NCBI RefSeq assembly: GCF_029269835.1
Contig: NZ_JARJBB010000001.1
Location: 496,001 to 560,000, forward strand
Direction: 5' to 3'
Length of the DNA: 64,000 bases
Origin: Streptomyces tropicalis
GTDB taxonomy: Bacteria > Actinomycetota > Actinomycetes > Streptomycetales > Streptomycetaceae
A program made the translations under genes and the position numbers. Below, piece by piece: positions 34,733 through 43,524 of the stretch. A model generated the notes under the pieces. It had not been told where the DNA came from. It ran no database searches and was given only the letters and a program-made list of their open reading frames with translations. Within the stretch, counting starts at the first letter, position 1. Each line of letters begins with the position of its first letter.

Positions 34733-37700
34733 TCAGCCCTCGTCGGTGGAGACCGTGACGGCGGACAGCGGCTGCTCAGCCGCCGCGGTCTTCTTCGCCG
34801 CCGTCTTCTTCGCCGCCGTGGCCGTCTTGGCGGTCTTCGCCGCCTTCTTGGCCGTCGTCTTCTTGGCGGCGGTCTTCGTGGCCGCCGTCTTCTTCGTGGC
34901 GGCCTTCTTCGCCGTGGCCTTCTTGGCGGCCTTGCGGGCCGTCTTCCTGGCCGGGGCGGCGTCCTCGTCCGTCACGTCCGTCGCGTCCGGCTCGACGGTC
35001 CCGGCGGCCTCCGTGGCGGGAGCCTCCTCCGCCGACGGGACGACCACGACGGCCGTCTCCTCGGCGGAGGTCGGCGCGGTGGCCTTCCGCACGGCACGGC
35101 GGCGCGTGCGCGCCGGAGCGGCGCTCTCCGCGACCGGCTCGGGCTGTTCGGCCGGCACCGGCTGCTCGGCCGCCGGGGCGGCCTCGGCCTGCGGCGCGGG
35201 CTCGGACACGGTCACCACGGACGTCTCGGCTCCCGCGGGGGAACCGGCCGGCGCGGACACCTTGCGGGTCGCCCGGCGACGGGTACGGCCCTTGGGCGCG
35301 GCCTCCGCGGCGGCCTCGGCCGCGACGACCGGGTCCTCCGCGGCCACCGGCTCGGCCTGCGCCTCGGCGGCGGGCTCCGGCCTCAGCGGCTGCTCCGCCT
35401 CCAGCGGGGCGGCGGCCTTCGGCACGGCGGGCCCGGAACCGTCGGCGGCGGCCTTCGGCGCGCCCGCGGGGGCCGAGGCCCTGCGGGTCGCCCGGCGCCG
35501 GGACCGGCCGCGCGTGGCGGCGGCCTCGGCCTCGGCGACGCTGCTGTACAGCTCCTCGTCGGGCGCCATCTCCGGCGCGGGCAGCGCGACCGGCTCGGCG
35601 ATCTCGGCGGCCACCTCGGCCTCGGTCTCCGCCTCCTCCTCGGCGGTGGTGGCGGCCTCGTGCTCGTGCTCGTGCGGCTGCTCGGCACCGGCCCGGGCGC
35701 GCTTGCGGCGCTTGCCGCCGTTGCCGCCCGCCGCGGCGGGCTGCTCGAGGTGGACGATGACACCGCGGCCGTTGCAGTGGACGCAGGTCTCGGAGAAGGA
35801 CTCCAGCAGGCCCTGGCCGACCCGCTTGCGGGTCATCTGGACCAGGCCCAGCGAGGTCACCTCGGCCACCTGGTGCTTGGTGCGGTCGCGGCCCAGGCAC
35901 TCCAGCAGGCGCCGCAGCACCAGGTCGCGGTTCGACTCCAGGACCATGTCGATGAAGTCGATGACGATGATGCCGCCGAGGTCGCGCAGCCGCAGCTGGC
36001 GCACGATCTCCTCGGCCGCCTCCAGGTTGTTCCTGGTGACCGTCTCCTCCAGGTTGCCGCCCTGGCCGGTGAACTTGCCGGTGTTGACGTCGACGACGAC
36101 CATCGCCTCGGTCCGGTCGATCACCAGCGAACCGCCGCTGGGCAGCCAGACCTTGCGGTCCAGCGCCTTGGCGAGCTGCTCGTCGATCCGGTACGTGGCG
36201 AAGACGTCGACCTCGGAGGTCCAGCGCGACAGCCGGTCCGCCAGGTCGGGCGCGACGTGCGCGACGTAGCCGTGGATGGTCGACCAGGCCTCGTCACCGC
36301 TGACGACGACCTTGGAGAAGTCCTCGTTGAAGATGTCGCGGACGACCCGGACGGTCATGTCCGGCTCGCCGTAGAGCAGCGTGGGGGCGTTGCCGCTCTT
36401 GGCCTTCTTCTTGATCTCCTCCCACTGCGCCTGGAGCCTCTCGACGTCACGGCGCAGCTCGTCCTCGCTCGCGCCCTCGGCGGCGGTGCGCACGATGACG
36501 CCCGCGTCCTCGGGGACGATCTTCTTGAGGATGCCCTTCAGCCTGGCCCGCTCGGTGTCGGGCAGCTTGCGGCTGATGCCGGTCATGGAGCCCTCGGGCA
36601 CGTACACGAGGTAGCGGCCCGGGAGGGAGACCTGGCTGGTCAGGCGGGCGCCCTTGTGGCCGATCGGGTCCTTGGTGACCTGGACGAGCACGGACTGCCC
36701 GGACTTCAGGGCGGCCTCGATGCGGCGCGGCCCGTTGGCCATGCCCAGCGCCTCGAAGTTGACCTCGCCGGCGTAGAGGACGGCGTTGCGGCCCTTGCCG
36801 ATGTCGATGAAGGCGGCCTCCATCGACGGCAGCACGTTCTGCACCTTGCCGAGGTAGACGTTGCCGACGTACGAGGTCGACTGCTCCTTGTTGACGTAGT
36901 GCTCGACGAGCACGTCGTCCTCAAGGACGCCGATCTGCGTGCGCTCGCCGTGCTGGCGGACGACCATCACGCGCTCGACGGCCTCGCGGCGGGCCAGGAA
37001 CTCGGCCTCGGTGATGATCGGGACCCGACGGCGGCCCTGCTCGCGGCCCTCGCGGCGGCGCTGCTTCTTGGCCTCCAGCCGGGTCGAGCCCTTGATGGAC
37101 TGCACCTCGTCGGCCGGCTCGCCGGCCTTGCGCGGCTCGCGGACCTTGACGACGGTGCGCTCCGGGTCGTCGGCGGACGGCTCGTTCTCCGAGCCGCCGT
37201 CCCCGGCACGGCGACGGCGGCGGCGACGGCGACGGCTGCTGCTGGAGCCGCCCGAGCCGGACTCCTGCTCGTCGTCGGCGTCCTCCTCGTCCTGCTCGGC
37301 GGTGTCCTCGGCGTCCTGCGCGGCCTGCTCGGCGGCGGCGTCCTCGGACTCGTCGGTGTCCTCGGCACCGTCCTCTCCGGAGGCGTCGCCCCGGCGACGG
37401 CGACGGCCACCGCGGCGGCGGCGGCGGCGCGAGCCGGTCTCCTCCCCGTCGTCGGTGTCGGTGTCGGTGTCGGTGGCGTCCTCGGCGGACTCGGTGTCCT
37501 CCTCGGCGGACTCGGCAGCCTGCTCGGCGGGCTCGGCGGCCTTCTCGGCGGGCTGCGCCTCGGTCCCCTCGCCGCCGCGGCGGCGGCGACGGCGCCGGGA
37601 GCCGCCCTGCTCCTGCTGCTCGGCCCGCTCGTCGGCGGCCTGCTGCTCGGACGCCCCGGCCTGCGGCTTCGACTCCGGGACGGAGGCGGCCTCGGCGGCG

Positions 37701-38830
37701 GCCGCGGCGGCGGCCCGCTCCGGGGTCTGGAACTGCGGCTCGGCGAACACGGGGGCCTGGAAGACGGCGACCGACGGGCGGGCGGGCTTGCGCGGCCCCT
37801 CGGCGTCGGGCGCACCGGTGGAGCCGGCGGGCTCGGAGAACCCGGTGGCCGCGCGCCGCACGGTGCGGCGGCGGCCGCGGCGGGCCCCGGTCTCCTCCGC
37901 GGGCGCCTCGGCCGCGGGAGCGACGGGGGCGGCGGCCTGCGCGGGGGCGGCCGCCGCGGACTCGGCGGGGGCGGCCGTGGTGGCCTCGGACTCCGCAGCG
38001 GCCTCGGGGGCGCCGTCGGGCGCGGTGGCACGACGGGTGGAACGGCGGCGGGTGCCGCGGCGCGGGGCCTCGTCCTCGGCGGCCTCGGGGGCGCTCTGGG
38101 CGGGCGCCTCGACGGCGGGTGCCTCGGGGGTGCTGTCGGCGGCGGAGCTCACGGCGGTCGCGGCGGCGGCCTCGGCGGCCGGGGCACCGGCGGGCGCGGC
38201 GGCGCGGCGGGTGGCACGGCGGCGCGGGCGGGCGGGGGCGGCCTCGGCGGCGGGCGCCTCGGGGGTGCTCCCGGCGGCGGCCGGTTCGGCGGCAGCCTGC
38301 GGTGCGGCGCTCTCGGCGGCCGGCTCGGCCGTCGTCGCTGCGTCCGCCTCGGCGGGCGCGGAGACCCGGCGCGTGGCGCGGCGGCGGGTGCGGCGCGGGG
38401 CGGCGTCCTCGCCGCTCTCCACGGACCCGGCGGCGCTGTCGTCGGTGGCGGGCGCCTCGGCGGCGGCCGTCACCACGGTCTCGGCGGCCGGTGCCTCCTG
38501 GTCGGCCTTCGGAGTGCCGGCGGGCGCGGAGGCGCGGCGGCGGGTGCGGCGTGCGGGTGCGGGCTCCGCCTGCGGCGTGGCCTGCTCCTCGGTCACCGCG
38601 GCCCGGATCTGCTCCGGCTCGGCGGCGAGGTCGGCCTCGTCGTCGGCGAGGTCGGCGGACGCGGCCGCCGGGACCGCGGGCGCGGTCAGTTCGGCCGGGG
38701 CCTCGGTGGCGGCCGGCGGACCCGCGGGGCGGGACGCGGCCCTGCGCCGGCGGCGCGGAGGCAGCGTGTCGCTGGGGGTGTTCGATTCGGAGCCCTGGGC
38801 GGACTCGACGGCTTCGGTCGGTTCGAGCAT
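34733..38830 (-). CDS. rne: Ribonuclease E/G family endoribonuclease, very long with basic repeats
   Basis: 1365 residues. The catalytic core occupies about 610-1030: S1 domain (TSYVGNVYLGKVQNVLPSM), DNase-like region with the catalytic Asp residues in VVVDVNTGKFTG and GGIIVIDFIDM, and the zinc-link CVHCNGRG in place of CPxCxG. Flanking extensions are low-complexity Ala/Glu/Arg and carry at least eight copies of RRRATRR-x-SAPAG type motifs, five before and three after the core. The tail from ~1290 is a histone-H1-like KKTAAKK repeat. RNase E processes rRNA and tRNA and drives mRNA decay; the extensions are where partner proteins and RNA normally bind. The ATG at 38830 has GGGAG 11 nt upstream. 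Confidence 0.93.
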   Translation of the reverse strand: MLEPTEAVESAQGSESNTPSDTLPPRRRRRAASRPAGPPAATEAPAELTAPAVPAAASADLADDEADLAAEPEQIRAAVTEEQATPQAEPAPARRTRRRASAPAGTPKADQEAPAAETVVTAAAEAPATDDSAAGSVESGEDAAPRRTRRRATRRVSAPAEADAATTAEPAAESAAPQAAAEPAAAGSTPEAPAAEAAPARPRRRATRRAAAPAGAPAAEAAAATAVSSAADSTPEAPAVEAPAQSAPEAAEDEAPRRGTRRRSTRRATAPDGAPEAAAESEATTAAPAESAAAAPAQAAAPVAPAAEAPAEETGARRGRRRTVRRAATGFSEPAGSTGAPDAEGPRKPARPSVAVFQAPVFAEPQFQTPERAAAAAAAEAASVPESKPQAGASEQQAADERAEQQEQGGSRRRRRRRGGEGTEAQPAEKAAEPAEQAAESAEEDTESAEDATDTDTDTDDGEETGSRRRRRRGGRRRRRGDASGEDGAEDTDESEDAAAEQAAQDAEDTAEQDEEDADDEQESGSGGSSSSRRRRRRRRRAGDGGSENEPSADDPERTVVKVREPRKAGEPADEVQSIKGSTRLEAKKQRRREGREQGRRRVPIITEAEFLARREAVERVMVVRQHGERTQIGVLEDDVLVEHYVNKEQSTSYVGNVYLGKVQNVLPSMEAAFIDIGKGRNAVLYAGEVNFEALGMANGPRRIEAALKSGQSVLVQVTKDPIGHKGARLTSQVSLPGRYLVYVPEGSMTGISRKLPDTERARLKGILKKIVPEDAGVIVRTAAEGASEDELRRDVERLQAQWEEIKKKAKSGNAPTLLYGEPDMTVRVVRDIFNEDFSKVVVSGDEAWSTIHGYVAHVAPDLADRLSRWTSEVDVFATYRIDEQLAKALDRKVWLPSGGSLVIDRTEAMVVVDVNTGKFTGQGGNLEETVTRNNLEAAEEIVRQLRLRDLGGIIVIDFIDMVLESNRDLVLRRLLECLGRDRTKHQVAEVTSLGLVQMTRKRVGQGLLESFSETCVHCNGRGVIVHLEQPAAAGGNGGKRRKRARAGAEQPHEHEHEAATTAEEEAETEAEVAAEIAEPVALPAPEMAPDEELYSSVAEAEAAATRGRSRRRATRRASAPAGAPKAAADGSGPAVPKAAAPLEAEQPLRPEPAAEAQAEPVAAEDPVVAAEAAAEAAPKGRTRRRATRKVSAPAGSPAGAETSVVTVSEPAPQAEAAPAAEQPVPAEQPEPVAESAAPARTRRRAVRKATAPTSAEETAVVVVPSAEEAPATEAAGTVEPDATDVTDEDAAPARKTARKAAKKATAKKAATKKTAATKTAAKKTTAKKAAKTAKTATAAKKTAAKKTAAAEQPLSAVTVSTDEG

Positions 38831-39092
38831 GCGGGCGTATCTCCCGTCAGGCTCCCGGGCGCCGCGCCTGGTCCGGCGGGGATCACCGGTGACGTCCGCG
38901 GCTCGCGCGATGCGCGGTGCCGCCGTCCGGGGCGCGGGCGCCGCACGGGAGCTCTCTGTGTCCTGTCTCGCCGGTTCCGTACCCCTGTCGGGCACGGCCT
39001 GGCGAAAGTCTTCTGGTCGGTGCGCTGCCCGACCCAGGTGGCTCCCGAGTCCGAGGGCGGCGCTTACGGCGTCCGTCCCTACGGGACCTTCC
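38831..39092 (-). promoter_or_regulatory. 260-nt upstream region of rne
   Basis: No gene is visible between rne and the DUF2344 gene. rne transcripts in other bacteria have long leaders through which the enzyme controls its own mRNA; several GC-rich inverted repeats here would allow that, but no specific element was recognised. Confidence 0.35.
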
Positions 39093-39878
39093 CTAGACCG
39101 GCGCCTTCGCGGCGGCAGGATCGGCGGCCCCTTCTGTTGCGGCCGGGGCGGCCGTGTCTGCCTCGCGGTCGGGCGCGAGCGGGTCGGTCACCGTGCCGGT
39201 CTCTTCATCGAGCAGCCCCTGCGCCAGCCTGGTCACCGCAGCGGGGACCGGCGGCGCCAGGTCGGCCACGGCGCGGAGACCGGACAGGACGTCGTCGGGT
39301 CGTACGGCAGGCGTCACGTGCCGAACAACCAGCCGCAGTATCGCACAGGGGCGGCCGGTCGGCCTATCAGCCTGCTCACTCTGCGTTTCCGCGACCCGCA
39401 GGCTCACGACCGCGGGGCGCGCGTCGAAGGTGCGCAGGCCGTTCTTCGTGCGGCGCTGGACCTCGACCGCGTCGGCCGCGGTGAAGGCCGCGACGGCCCG
39501 CCCGGCCTCGGCCGGGTCGACGCCGTCCAGCCGCAGCTCCCACACGGAGGCGGTCAGCCGGTCGGCGAGACCCGAGGTGCGGGCCTCGACGGCGTCGACG
39601 ATGTCGAGGCCCGCGGGCATCGACTCGTCGAGAAGCTCCCGCAGGTGCTCCGTGTCCCGGGGCGCGGTGAGCGCGATCTCCAGGTACTCCGCCTCACTGC
39701 CCGTGCCGGTGGGTGCGGCATTGGCGTACGACACCTTCGGATGCGGCGTGAACCCCGCCGAGTACGCCATCGGCACCTCGGCACGGCGCAGCGCACGCTC
39801 GAAGGCGCGCTGGAAATCACGGTGGCTGGTGAACCGGAGGCGGCCGCGCTTGGTGTAGCGCAGTCGGATGCGCTGCAC
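39093..39878 (-). CDS. TIGR03936-family radical-SAM-associated protein (DUF2344)
   Basis: 261 residues. The conserved N-terminus QRIRLRYTKRGRLRFTSHRD, then FERALRRAEVPMAYSAGFTPHPK and GTGSEAEYLEI, identify the family. These proteins are usually encoded directly after, or fused to, a B12-binding radical SAM protein of unknown function. That partner is not visible upstream, where the sequence becomes gene-poor and the next gene is on the other strand. GTG start at 39878; an in-frame stop lies 54-60 nt upstream, and the residues between (LGKRQPEGPPPAPA) could be coding if a non-standard start were used. The Ala/Pro/Glu-rich C-terminus is variable. Confidence 0.88.
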   Translation of the reverse strand: MQRIRLRYTKRGRLRFTSHRDFQRAFERALRRAEVPMAYSAGFTPHPKVSYANAAPTGTGSEAEYLEIALTAPRDTEHLRELLDESMPAGLDIVDAVEARTSGLADRLTASVWELRLDGVDPAEAGRAVAAFTAADAVEVQRRTKNGLRTFDARPAVVSLRVAETQSEQADRPTGRPCAILRLVVRHVTPAVRPDDVLSGLRAVADLAPPVPAAVTRLAQGLLDEETGTVTDPLAPDREADTAAPAATEGAADPAAAKAPV

Positions 39879-40175
39879 CGCGGGTGCGGGCGGCGGGCCT
39901 TCGGGCTGTCGCTTGCCCAGTGTCGTTCAGTCCTTCGTGAGAGCGGTCGTCCTGCTACCAAGAGTACGTGCCGCGCGGCCCCATGGTTCCCGCAGGCCGC
40001 CGCCGGGCCCGCGGGCCGTCCGGAGGTTGCAGGCGCCCCGGCGGCGGCGTTCCCTGGAACTACCGGATCCGAACGGCGGCGGGCTGACCGCTTCCCCCTG
40101 TGCGGCCCCGGCCGGGGCCGCACAGGCCAGGACCGCCCCAGCTCCCCGCCCGGAGCGACACGGAGGTGGTCCCGG
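39879..40175. other. 297-bp region without a gene; synteny boundary
   Basis: No supported gene. Contains the inverted repeat GTGCGGCCCC/GGGGCCGCAC near 40100-40123. This is where the conserved chromosomal block ends and the variable region begins. Confidence 0.5.
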
Positions 40176-41328
40176 GGGAAAGCCGTCGTCTACGAGAAGC
40201 CCTTCAGTGTGACCGTGCGGGACGTCGACGACCCGCGCATCCAGCTTCCGAACGACGTGCTGGTCCGCGTCACGTCCAGCGCGATCTGCGGTTCGGACCT
40301 CCACATGTACGAGGGCCGCACCGCGGCCGAGGCCGGCATCGTCTTCGGCCACGAGAACCTCGGCATCGTCGAGGAGACCGGTGCGGGCGTGACGTCCCTC
40401 GCCCAGGGGGACCGCGTGGTGATGCCCTTCAACGTGGCCTGCGGGTTCTGCAAGAACTGCCTCGCCGGCAGCACCGGGTTCTGCCTGACCGTGAACCCGG
40501 GATTCGCCGGCGGCGCCTACGGATACGTGGCGATGGGCCCCTACACCGGCGGCCAGGCGGAGCGGCTGCGCGTGCCCTTCGCCGACTTCAACTGCCTGAG
40601 GCTGCCGCCCGGCGAGGAGTTCGAGACCGACTTCGTACTGCTCGCCGACATCTTCCCGACCGGCTACGACGGCTGCGAACTGGCGCAGGTGTCCCCCGGC
40701 GAGAGCGTCGCCGTCTTCGGCGCGGGACCGGTGGGCCTGATGGCCGCGTACTCCGCGCTGCTGCGCGGTGCGGCCAAGGTGTTCTCGGTGGACCGTGTGC
40801 CCGAACGGCTCGCGAAGGCCGAGGAGATGGGGGCGATCCCCATCGACTTCACGCAGGGGGATCCGGCCGAGCAGATCAAGGAGCACACCGCCGGCGAGGG
40901 CACGGACAAGGGCGTCGACGCGGTCGGCTACCAGGCCCAGGCGCACGACGCCAGCCACGAGGAGCCCGCCGTCGTCCTCAACACCCTCGTCGAGACCGTG
41001 CGGCCGACGGGCATGCTCGGCATCCCCGGCCTGTACGTGCCGTCCGACCCGGGCGGCCCCGACGAGCACGCCAAGCACGGCCAACTGCTGGTCTCCATCG
41101 GCCGGATGTTCGAGAAGGGGCCAGCGCATGGGCACCGGCCAGTGCAACGTCAAGCGGTACAACCGCCAGCTGCGGGACATGATCATCGCCGGGCGCGCCC
41201 GGCCGAGCTTCGTGGTCTCCCACGAACTGCCGCTGGACCAGGCCCCGCAGGCCTACGAGAAGTTCGACCAGCGGATCGAGGGCTGCACCAAGGTGGTCCT
41301 GCACCCCGGGCACGCCCTCGCGGCCTGA
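40176..41328 (+). pseudogene. Glutathione-independent formaldehyde dehydrogenase-like zinc alcohol dehydrogenase, broken
   Basis: Medium-chain Zn-dependent dehydrogenase of about 383 codons. Recognisable parts: KAVVYEKPFSVTV at the N-terminus, catalytic zinc site SSAICGSDLHMYEG and GHENLG, structural zinc Cys in CGFCKNC and GFC, Rossmann motif FGAGPVGLMAA. Two lesions are visible. The codon that should be the start before KAVVYEK is GGG (40176-40178); the next in-frame GTG is ten codons later. At 41117-41122 GGGGCC contains one extra C: the frame carrying LLVSIGRMFEKG ends in nonsense, while the frame one base over continues QRMGTGQCNVKRY to the normal end HPGHALAA. Either a true pseudogene or, for the second lesion, a sequencing indel. 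Confidence 0.85.
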
Positions 41329-41348
41329 TCCCGGAGGGTCCGCACGGC

Positions 41349-41380
41349 TAAGCTGGGACCTCCCGTCGAGGGAGGTCCCC
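41349..41380 (+). promoter_or_regulatory. merR promoter -10 and SD-sequestering hairpin
   Basis: TAAGCT (41349-41354), with CTGATC 18 nt upstream, is followed at once by a perfect 10-bp stem GGGACCTCCC/GGGAGGTCCC with a 5-nt loop (41355-41379). The right arm is the Shine-Dalgarno (GGGAGG) of the merR-like gene whose GTG is 3 nt further on. Folding would hide the ribosome binding site. Confidence 0.55.
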
Positions 41381-41382
41381 CC

Positions 41383-42279
41383 GTGTCTTCGGACGACATG
41401 AGCATCGGCGAACTCGCCGCCCAGGCACGGACCACCGTCAAGACGGTCCGCTTCTACTCCGACCGCGGCCTGCTCCCCGAGACCGCGCGCAGCGACGGCG
41501 GCCACCGCCGCTACGGCGCCGACGCGCCCGGCCGGCTGCGCACCATCCGCTCCCTGCGCTCCCTCGGGGTCTCCGTCCCGGAGATCGCCCGGGTCCTCGA
41601 CCGCGGGGACACGCTGGAGGAGCTCGTCGCCCGCCGGCTGGACGACGTGGGCGGCCGGCTCGCCGCGCTGCGCTGGCGCGAGGCGGCACTGCGCGCCCTG
41701 CAGGAGGGCACCGCACAGGAGCGGGCGGCACACCTGGCGCTGATCGGGGAGATCGGCGTCCCGCCCAGCACCGCCGCGCTCGCGCACTTCTGGCGCCGCC
41801 TGCTGCCGGTGCGGCTGTCCGCCCGGCTGCGCACCGCGGTCGTCGACGCGGCCGTGCCGCAGCCCCCGCCGGACCCGGAGCCGGAGCAGGTACTGGCCCT
41901 CGCCCGCCTGCACGCCCTGGCGGTGGAGGCCACCGACCGGTGCCTCGCCGCCCACCGGCCCGCCACGGCCGTGCACCCGGACCTGCTCTACGACGGGCTG
42001 CACGAGGCGTACGCGCTGGTGGAGACCGCACGACGCTCCGGCGGCGCCCCCGGCCCGGGCGAGGCCCTGGACGCCTACGTCGCCGCACACGCCCGGGCCG
42101 AGGGCACCCGGGACACTCCCGCCTTCCGCCGGGCCCTCGGTGCGCGGCCGGACGCTGCCGGCCATCCGGTGATGGCGCGCTACTGGGAGCTGGCCGGACG
42201 GCTCACCCCCGAGCCCACCCTCGGCGCGGCCGACCGGTGGCTGCGCGAGGCGCTGACCGCCGCCACGGCCGCGGGCTGA
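41383..42279 (+). CDS. MerR-family transcriptional regulator
   Basis: 298 residues. The N-terminal winged helix-turn-helix is clear: MSIGELAAQARTTVKTVRFYSDRGLLPE and HRRYGADAPGRLRTIRSLRSLGVSVPEIARVL, followed by a dimerisation helix. The ~200-residue C-terminal effector part is larger than in metal-type MerR proteins and lacks Cys clusters, suggesting an organic ligand or self-regulation. It follows the broken dehydrogenase gene in the same direction, a possible former target. GTG start at 41383 with GGGAGG 7 nt upstream inside a hairpin. Confidence 0.9.
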   Translation: MSSDDMSIGELAAQARTTVKTVRFYSDRGLLPETARSDGGHRRYGADAPGRLRTIRSLRSLGVSVPEIARVLDRGDTLEELVARRLDDVGGRLAALRWREAALRALQEGTAQERAAHLALIGEIGVPPSTAALAHFWRRLLPVRLSARLRTAVVDAAVPQPPPDPEPEQVLALARLHALAVEATDRCLAAHRPATAVHPDLLYDGLHEAYALVETARRSGGAPGPGEALDAYVAAHARAEGTRDTPAFRRALGARPDAAGHPVMARYWELAGRLTPEPTLGAADRWLREALTAATAAG

Positions 42280-42306
42280 ACGCCCCGCCGGGCGGCCGCC
42301 CGGCCT

Positions 42307-42599
42307 TCAGTGCCGGAAGCCCTCCACGTCCCCGGCTCCGTCTCCAGCGCCTGCCGGCGGACCAGCAGCAGACCCGCGAAGAACACTCCGCCCGCGAGCG
42401 GCAGCCCCGCCACGATCAGCGCGGGCGCGCGCGCCTCGTCCGGCGTCACCAGCACGAACAGCGAGACAAGGACAGCCGGCCCTCCCGCGCGCGCACGCGC
42501 GGGGACCCCGGGCCGGACCCCGGCAGCCCGGAACCGCCGGCTCCCGCACGCACCACCGGGCGGCGTCCGGCCGGCCGCTCCCTCGCGACCGCCGGGCAC
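42307..42599 (-). pseudogene. Possible small membrane protein, frameshifted near its end
   Basis: A minus-strand frame contains a plausible two-span segment (AVLVSLFVLVTPDEARAPAL and IVAGLPLAGGVFFAGLLLV) then RRQALETEPG. Past this the open frame runs on into the merR antisense, whereas a one-base shift at the GGGG run near 42330 gives DVEGFRH and a stop at 42307. This would be a one-base deletion in a G run. Start codon uncertain. Low confidence that it is a gene at all. Confidence 0.3.
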
Positions 42600-42628
42600 C
42601 GCCCGGCCCGGGTCCGTGACCGGGGCGG

Positions 42629-42820
42629 CTACTGGGGCGGACGCTGCTCCCTGTCGTCGACCCCCAGCTGGTCGCCGAGCTTGTCCTGGGCGGTGTCGAC
42701 CTGGCCCTTGTACTTTCCCTGGGTCCTCTGGTCCACGTAGTCGCCCGCCTTGTCGATGCCCGTCCGGGCCTGGCCCTCGTGCCCCTTCAAGAGGCCCTTG
42801 AGCTTGTCCATCATGCTCAC
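42629..42820 (-). CDS. MT0933-type antitoxin-like small protein
   Basis: 63 residues. MMDKLKGLLKGHEGQARTGI, DKAGDYVDQRTQGKYKGQVD and TAQDKLGDQLG match the MT0933/Rv0909-like antitoxin family found widely in actinobacteria: small, charged and helical, with Lys/Asp/Gly repeats reminiscent of CsbD stress proteins. No toxin gene is adjacent, so a toxin-antitoxin role is unproven. The GTG at 42820 has GGGAG 6 nt upstream and is preferred to the ATG at 42814. Confidence 0.75.
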   Translation of the reverse strand: MSMMDKLKGLLKGHEGQARTGIDKAGDYVDQRTQGKYKGQVDTAQDKLGDQLGVDDREQRPPQ

Positions 42821-43011
42821 GGCGGTCTCCCTGCGTCGATGGGGTGAGCTCGGTCCTTCCCGGCAAGTCCGCCCGGTACGCGGCCCTGCCGACCGAGCAC
42901 TCCAGACGGGTGACCCGGTCCGCTCCGCACCAAACGGGTGCCCCTGTCCGTATCGCGCCGCCCCCGCCGCACGGCCCCGCCCGCCCCGCCGGGCGTGCAT
43001 GTGCGACCCCC

Positions 43012-43399
43012 GGTCGGCGGGGAGACCCTGAAGGCGTCGACCAGCACGGAGGGCAGCGTGGGCCTGGCCGGCGCGACGCTCGGCGGAGGCTTCGGCTTCC
43101 TCACCCGCCGGCTCGGCACGGCCTGCGGCAACCTGATCGGCGCCGAGATCGTCGTCGCGGAGGGCGAGGACGGCGCCGACGCGATCGAGGCGGACCCGGG
43201 CGACCACGCGGACCAGCTCTGGGCACTCCGCGGCACGGGCAACGGCAAGGTCCCGAACATCGGCCTGCAGGACTGGGAGACCGCCTACTGGGCGGACAAC
43301 GTCGACCGCCTGCGCCGGATCAAGGCGGTGCACGACCCCCACAACGTCTTCCGGTACGAGCAGAGCATCCCGCCGGCAGCCTGCCGACCGGCCCGGTGA
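43012..43399 (+). pseudogene. FAD-linked oxidase (berberine-bridge type) remnant with internal deletion
   Basis: The first recognisable part, STEGSVGLAGATLGGGFGFL to LWALRGTGNG, is the end of the FAD-binding PCMH domain. It is joined directly to PNIGLQDWETAYW and LRRIKAVHDPHNVFRYEQSI, the last ~40 residues of the BBE domain, with the intervening ~200 residues absent (junction near 43245). The N-terminal ~100 residues and a start codon are also missing. The frame is open because the deletion was in phase, but the product could not be a working oxidase. Confidence 0.8.
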
Positions 43400-43524
43400 A
43401 GCCCCCGCGTGCCCGGCACACCCTCCCCCGGCCCCGACGCGCCCGCCGGGGCGGGCGTGTCGAGTTGATGAGCGCGCGGCGCGGCGAAATGGTGACACAA
43501 AGGACATTCCACGAAGGGTGAGAC

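Noticed and set aside
34900..38800. Repeated short motifs in rne as a CRISPR-like array
   Set aside because: They are in-frame coding repeats of variable spacing with no conserved repeat-spacer structure.
34130..39484. A 1784-codon plus-strand ORF across rplU and rne
   Set aside because: It is antisense to confidently identified genes; long open shadows are normal at this GC content, and its sequence is Gly/Leu/Arg low complexity.
42629..42820. A toxin-antitoxin module
   Set aside because: The antitoxin-like protein has no adjacent toxin-like ORF; the neighbours are a doubtful membrane protein remnant and an oxidase remnant.
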